A stretch of 8,574 nucleotides of DNA. Source: Promethearchaeota archaeon (lineage in GTDB: Archaea > Asgardarchaeota > Lokiarchaeia > Sigyniarchaeales > Promethearchaeaceae). Shown one piece after another: positions 5,431 through 8,574 of the stretch. The stretch spans positions 1-8,574 of the forward strand of contig WJKO01000213.1 in the NCBI GenBank assembly GCA_014729055.1. Direction: 5' to 3'. The notes beneath the pieces were generated by a model. The model saw only the letters and a program-made list of their open reading frames with translations. It was not told where the DNA came from and made no database searches. Made by a program: the position numbers and the translations under genes. The first letter of the stretch is position 1. Every line of letters starts with the position of its first letter.

Positions 5431-7563
5431 ATGAAAATATCGCTTAATGGGGACTGGAAATATAAAATCGACGTTCAAGATATTGGTATAGAGAAAAAAT
5501 GGTGGGAACCTGTTAATATTGAGAATAATATGAAAGATCTTTCGAGTATAAAGATACCAAGTTGTTGGAATACCATCGATAAGTTGGAAAAATACGAAGG
5601 TATTGTCTGGTTTTTTAAAACACTTGAATTAGGATCCTATGATTCAACTAAAGATTTATTGATCAAATTTAAAGCTGCGAATTATTATACCACAGTTTGG
5701 GTCGATGGTAACAAGATAGGTGAAAATGAGGGTGGCTTTTTGCCCTTTCAATTCCCCATAGAGTCTAAATTGTTAAAATCTTCATCAATTCATCATATGG
5801 CTTTACGTGTCGAAAATATTAGAAAAAAGAATCGTATTCCTGGTATATCTTTCGATTGGTATAATTGGGGAGGAATCTATCGCGATGTTGACTTATTCAT
5901 CTTAGATAAACTAAGATTCGGATGGACGGGAGTCCATACGAAGGATATATCTGGTGAAACTGCAACTGTTGAGGTTTCCTATGAAATTATAGACAATCGA
6001 GATATTTCTACGATAGATGTTGACTTAGACAGTGAAATAAACTGGAATCTGTATTATATCGGAAATATATCCACAAATGGAACCAAAGAAGAACAAGATA
6101 ATAACAAAGAAGAACTTAATACGAAAGAAGATGAAAGAGTTATAGCCGAGAATAAAATTGATAAACATCAAAATTCAGAATCAGATATTGATAATATTAA
6201 CGGAGAAGCTGAGGTAGAGGATTCAGATATCATTGATGACTTATTTAGCGAATCGATAGCGGAAGATGATACGGAACAAATCGAAAACGTACCTATTGAT
6301 CTTGGAATGGATAAAATTGAAGGCGTTTTAATTAAATCTGGAGCAATTTCTATATCAAAAGTACATAGAAAAGGGCAGTTTTTAATAAAAATTGAGGAAC
6401 CTCACACATGGTCTGTTAATAATCCAGAATTATATCAGCTTGTATTAACAATCAAGGGATCTCATCAGCAGAAAATGTGTAGATTTGGCATTAGAACAAT
6501 TACTACAAAAAATACTTATCTATTTCTCAATGACAAGAGAATACGCCTATATGGGGTTTCATTACATGAGGAATTGATGCCGTATGGACGGGCTATCCCA
6601 GAAGAAGAAAGAAGACAAGACATAATTTCAATTAAAGCGCTTGGATTTAATGCAATAAGGACGGGTCATTATCCTCATGATGAATCTTTTTATAGAATTG
6701 CCGATGAAGAAGGCGTGTTGATTTTTGAAGAAATACCGGTATATTGGAATATTGATTTTAGTAATCAAGAAACGTTGATTTTAGCAAAAAACATGCTGAA
6801 GCGGATGATTAGAAGAGATTTCAATCGTCCTAGTATTATCATGTGGAGTTGCGGGAATGAAATACCAATAGGAGGCAGTCTTGCTTGTGTGAGATTTATC
6901 GGAGCACTAACACGATATGCAAAAACTTTAGACAATAGTCGCTTGATTTCTTGGGTCTCACTCCCTAGCTTTACGAAGATACCTCGCTCAGTTAAGAATA
7001 CCACGGATTTATACAATATGAATATGTATTTCGGTTGGTATTATTTATCCCCTTACAATCTAAATTTCTTCCTTGATGCCATTCATTACGCAAATCGAGA
7101 TATTCCCATAATATTATCTGAATTTGGCGCTGGAGCGAAATGTGGATTTCATGTACCAGTAAAAAAGTTCAAAAAGTTCTCAGAAGAACGTCAAGCTTCA
7201 GTCATATCACACCAAATTAAAGTATTAAACTCAAAAGAATACGTTGCGGGCTTTTTTATCTGGATATATAGAGATTTTAGAAGCCATAGAAGAACAAATA
7301 AATACCAAGAGGGTTATAATCGTAAAGGAATTGTATCAGAAAAGAACGAAAAGAAATTGATAGCAAAATGGATGCCCAAGCTTGTGAATAAAAGATTTAA
7401 TATTCAAGAAATAACACATCATAAGCTTAAAGCTAAGCTATTTCAAGTATTAGGATGGCCTCTATTTAAATTGATTCATATAATAACGAATGTTGGGCAA
7501 AAATTAACGAATCGTTTTCATGGTGGCGATTCCTACTATATGAAAACGCCTCGAGAAAAATAA
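5431..7563 (+). CDS. Glycoside hydrolase family 2, beta-glucuronidase-like
   Basis: A 710-residue cytoplasmic glycosidase (no signal peptide). Residues 1-160 are the GH2 sugar-binding jelly roll (LNGDWKYK, then YEGIVWFFK, VWVDGNKIGENEGGFLPF and YNWGGIYRDV). Residues about 175-355 are the Ig-like domain, and about 360-650 the TIM barrel. Catalytic residues are visible: acid/base Glu477 in WSCGNE and nucleophile Glu564 in LSEFGAG, with substrate-site blocks IRTGHYP (409-415) and GFFIWIYRDF (607-616). N630-x-K632 in YNRKGIV matches the NxK motif by which beta-glucuronidases hold the uronate carboxylate (N566/K568 in E. coli UidA), so a glucuronide or galacturonide substrate is favoured over a galactoside. 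Two oddities: about 213-295 is an acidic, low-complexity insertion in the Ig-like domain (26 Asp/Glu and 5 Lys/Arg in residues 221-290), and residues 655-710 are an extra basic amphipathic tail. The start is set by GGGG at 5419-5422. Family call firm; substrate moderately supported. Confidence 0.9.
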   Translation: MKISLNGDWKYKIDVQDIGIEKKWWEPVNIENNMKDLSSIKIPSCWNTIDKLEKYEGIVWFFKTLELGSYDSTKDLLIKFKAANYYTTVWVDGNKIGENEGGFLPFQFPIESKLLKSSSIHHMALRVENIRKKNRIPGISFDWYNWGGIYRDVDLFILDKLRFGWTGVHTKDISGETATVEVSYEIIDNRDISTIDVDLDSEINWNLYYIGNISTNGTKEEQDNNKEELNTKEDERVIAENKIDKHQNSESDIDNINGEAEVEDSDIIDDLFSESIAEDDTEQIENVPIDLGMDKIEGVLIKSGAISISKVHRKGQFLIKIEEPHTWSVNNPELYQLVLTIKGSHQQKMCRFGIRTITTKNTYLFLNDKRIRLYGVSLHEELMPYGRAIPEEERRQDIISIKALGFNAIRTGHYPHDESFYRIADEEGVLIFEEIPVYWNIDFSNQETLILAKNMLKRMIRRDFNRPSIIMWSCGNEIPIGGSLACVRFIGALTRYAKTLDNSRLISWVSLPSFTKIPRSVKNTTDLYNMNMYFGWYYLSPYNLNFFLDAIHYANRDIPIILSEFGAGAKCGFHVPVKKFKKFSEERQASVISHQIKVLNSKEYVAGFFIWIYRDFRSHRRTNKYQEGYNRKGIVSEKNEKKLIAKWMPKLVNKRFNIQEITHHKLKAKLFQVLGWPLFKLIHIITNVGQKLTNRFHGGDSYYMKTPREK

Positions 7564-7569
7564 TTTATC

Positions 7570-7585
7570 TTTAAAATATATATAG
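7570..7585 (+). promoter_or_regulatory. TATA-like element upstream of the last gene
   Basis: TTTAAAATATATATAG lies just after the GH2 stop. Initiation about 25 bases downstream would be near 7600-7606, shortly before the GGTGAT Shine-Dalgarno. This suggests the last gene has its own promoter rather than relying only on read-through from GH2. Confidence 0.4.
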
Positions 7586-7611
7586 AAGAAGTGATATTGT
7601 TAAGCTAAATT

Positions 7612-7617
7612 GGTGAT
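7612..7617 (+). promoter_or_regulatory. Shine-Dalgarno GGTGAT that sets the start of the last gene
   Basis: GGTGAT is complementary to the conserved ATCACC of the 16S rRNA 3' end. Its GTGAT core ends 5 nt before position 7623. This is the same spacing as between GTGAT and the ATG of the pterin dehydratase gene at 3171. The codon at 7623 is ATT. Confidence 0.5.
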
Positions 7618-7622
7618 TAAAA

Positions 7623-8574
7623 ATTTCTGTTGGAAATCATGATTATCGTATAGTTTTAGACCAAGCGCATAATAATGCTATTGAAATTGAAACCAATGCT
7701 TATAGTGCTTTCATACAATGGCTGTTTCAGCAAGGATTCAAGGTGGGCAAATTAAGTAAATCAATAACCTATGATAAAATTCTCGAAATCTTTTCGATTT
7801 CAGAAACAGAAACACATTCTGGAAATTTGCTCGTTATTGGTTCCCCACAAACAAAACCGCTTAGTATTGATGAAATCTATTCTATTTTAGAATTTGCAAA
7901 AAATGGCGGAAATGTTTTGATTTTTGTTGATGAAGGTGGGGATATGTCTGCTGGAACGAATATTAATGAACTCGTTGGTCATTTTGGATTTAAGATATTA
8001 CCCAATATAATTTTTGATGAAAAATTACATGTTTTAAAACAAGTATGGCCAATAATTAGAAATTTTGAAGACCATCCAATAACAAATGATATTCATGAAC
8101 TCGTATATGCCTCGGGTTGTAGTTTTGAGATTTTAGAACGTCATGAGTATGCGGAATTCTTGGATGTTAAAATTAGACCAATATCATATGCATCAGACGG
8201 AGCAAAAATGAAAGTTTTTGATCCGAAAATTAAACAGTGGAAAGAAACCTCGGCAAAAGGGGCAATATTATCGCTTGCAGGTCAATTTTTTCACGGTAGA
8301 TTTTTTATTATTGGTACTCCCTCTATTTTATCATCTCTTAATAATAAATACGGTTGGGGGGCAAAGGATAATCAATTGTTTATAGAAAATGTTCTAGGAT
8401 GGTTACTTGGTGAACGCGAAGCAGCATTGGGCGTATCCTTTTTTGGAGATAAGGTTCAAGTTCAAATGAGAGTTGATAAAGATATGTTTCGTTGGGCTAA
8501 TTCACCAGAAATTTTAGAATATTTCGGCGACTTTTCAGTGGTTGTTAATCATGCTCTAAAAAGAATGAAAAAAA
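7623..8574 (+). CDS. GIFT/DUF4350-like protein resembling IFT52 N-terminal domain (3' end cut)
   Basis: An open frame runs to the right edge (317 codons, incomplete). No stop occurs in this frame after the TGA at 7614-7616. The protein begins SVGNHDYRIVLDQAHNNAIE, followed by a helix (YSAFIQWLFQQGFKV), a strand LLVIGSPQTKPLS, and EFAKNGGNVLIFVDEGGD. TNINELVGHFGFKI comes next, and later RFFIIGTPSILSS and NQLFIENVLGWLLGE. This is the class-I-glutaminase-like fold of the GIFT family (GldG, IFT52, DUF4350). The GG-hydrophobic-EGG block followed by TNIN and FG strongly recalls eukaryotic IFT52, from memory rather than a computed alignment. No catalytic residues are evident, so a scaffold or ligand-binding role is likelier than an enzyme. 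No ATG, GTG or TTG lies at the expected start: ATT at 7623 fits the GGTGAT spacing. Alternatively, a one-base change in the A5 run (7619-7623) would join a GTG at 7613 in frame (MIKISVGNHD). The gap to GH2 is 59 nt. Confidence 0.7.
   Translation, partial: MSVGNHDYRIVLDQAHNNAIEIETNAYSAFIQWLFQQGFKVGKLSKSITYDKILEIFSISETETHSGNLLVIGSPQTKPLSIDEIYSILEFAKNGGNVLIFVDEGGDMSAGTNINELVGHFGFKILPNIIFDEKLHVLKQVWPIIRNFEDHPITNDIHELVYASGCSFEILERHEYAEFLDVKIRPISYASDGAKMKVFDPKIKQWKETSAKGAILSLAGQFFHGRFFIIGTPSILSSLNNKYGWGAKDNQLFIENVLGWLLGEREAALGVSFFGDKVQVQMRVDKDMFRWANSPEILEYFGDFSVVVNHALKRMKK

Noticed and set aside
7597..7608. Tiny leader peptide (TTG-TTA-AGC-stop) before the last gene
   Set aside because: The Shine-Dalgarno-like AAGTGAT at 7589-7595 is too close to the TTG, and three codons are too few to support a leader peptide.
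1..8574. CRISPR array, tRNA or rRNA genes
   Set aside because: No regularly spaced direct repeats, cloverleaf-like sequence or conserved rRNA blocks were seen on either strand.

Overview
The window looks archaeal. It is AT-rich throughout. Several genes are preceded by archaeal-style TATA elements followed by short leaders, and start codons follow Shine-Dalgarno sequences of the GGTGAT/GGGG type. Two proteins carry CxxC...CxxC zinc ribbons, and the families present (PadR with a zinc ribbon, DUF1152, membrane-anchored CocE/NonD hydrolase, GH2 glycosidase) fit an archaeon with a large accessory gene set. An Asgard-type lineage is a reasonable guess, helped by a 3'-terminal protein that resembles the N-terminal domain of eukaryotic IFT52. 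Nothing in the window proves the lineage.

Layout. At the left edge, on the minus strand, a PadR-type repressor with a C-terminal zinc ribbon (74-616) is followed 3 nt later by the first 23 codons of a probable partner gene (1-70). The PadR leader (642-725) carries a TATA-like box followed by two inverted repeats, which suggests autorepression. A gene-free stretch (617-884) also holds a GC-rich long-range inverted repeat (798-879) that stands out from the AT-rich surroundings. Next, on the minus strand, is a large X-Pro dipeptidyl-peptidase-like (CocE/NonD) hydrolase with an N-terminal multi-span membrane domain (885-3101).

Divergent from it, on the plus strand, are a pterin-4a-carbinolamine dehydratase (3171-3524) and a DUF1152 protein (3583-4440). 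The DUF1152 gene converges on a minus-strand gene (4464-5228) encoding an unusual zinc ribbon / Ig-like domain / acidic linker / zinc ribbon protein. A 202-bp divergent intergenic region (5229-5430) carries three overlapping perfect palindromes. A plus-strand GH2 beta-glucuronidase-like enzyme (5431-7563) follows, with an inserted, very acidic segment. The window ends inside a plus-strand gene (7623 onward) encoding a GIFT/DUF4350-like protein. No ATG, GTG or TTG sits at the expected position of its start. The Shine-Dalgarno spacing points to an ATT codon, or else a one-base indel in an A5 run hides a GTG start.

The genes do not form one obvious pathway. They look like small, separately regulated units: a repressor/sensor pair, a surface hydrolase, an orphan pterin enzyme, a conserved protein of unknown function, a cytoplasmic zinc-ribbon adaptor-like protein, a cytoplasmic uronide/glycoside hydrolase and a GIFT-domain protein. 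The most notable items are the IFT52-like protein with its odd start, the zinc-ribbon/Ig-like architecture, the nested palindromes at 5278-5313, and the GC-rich inverted repeat at 798-879.
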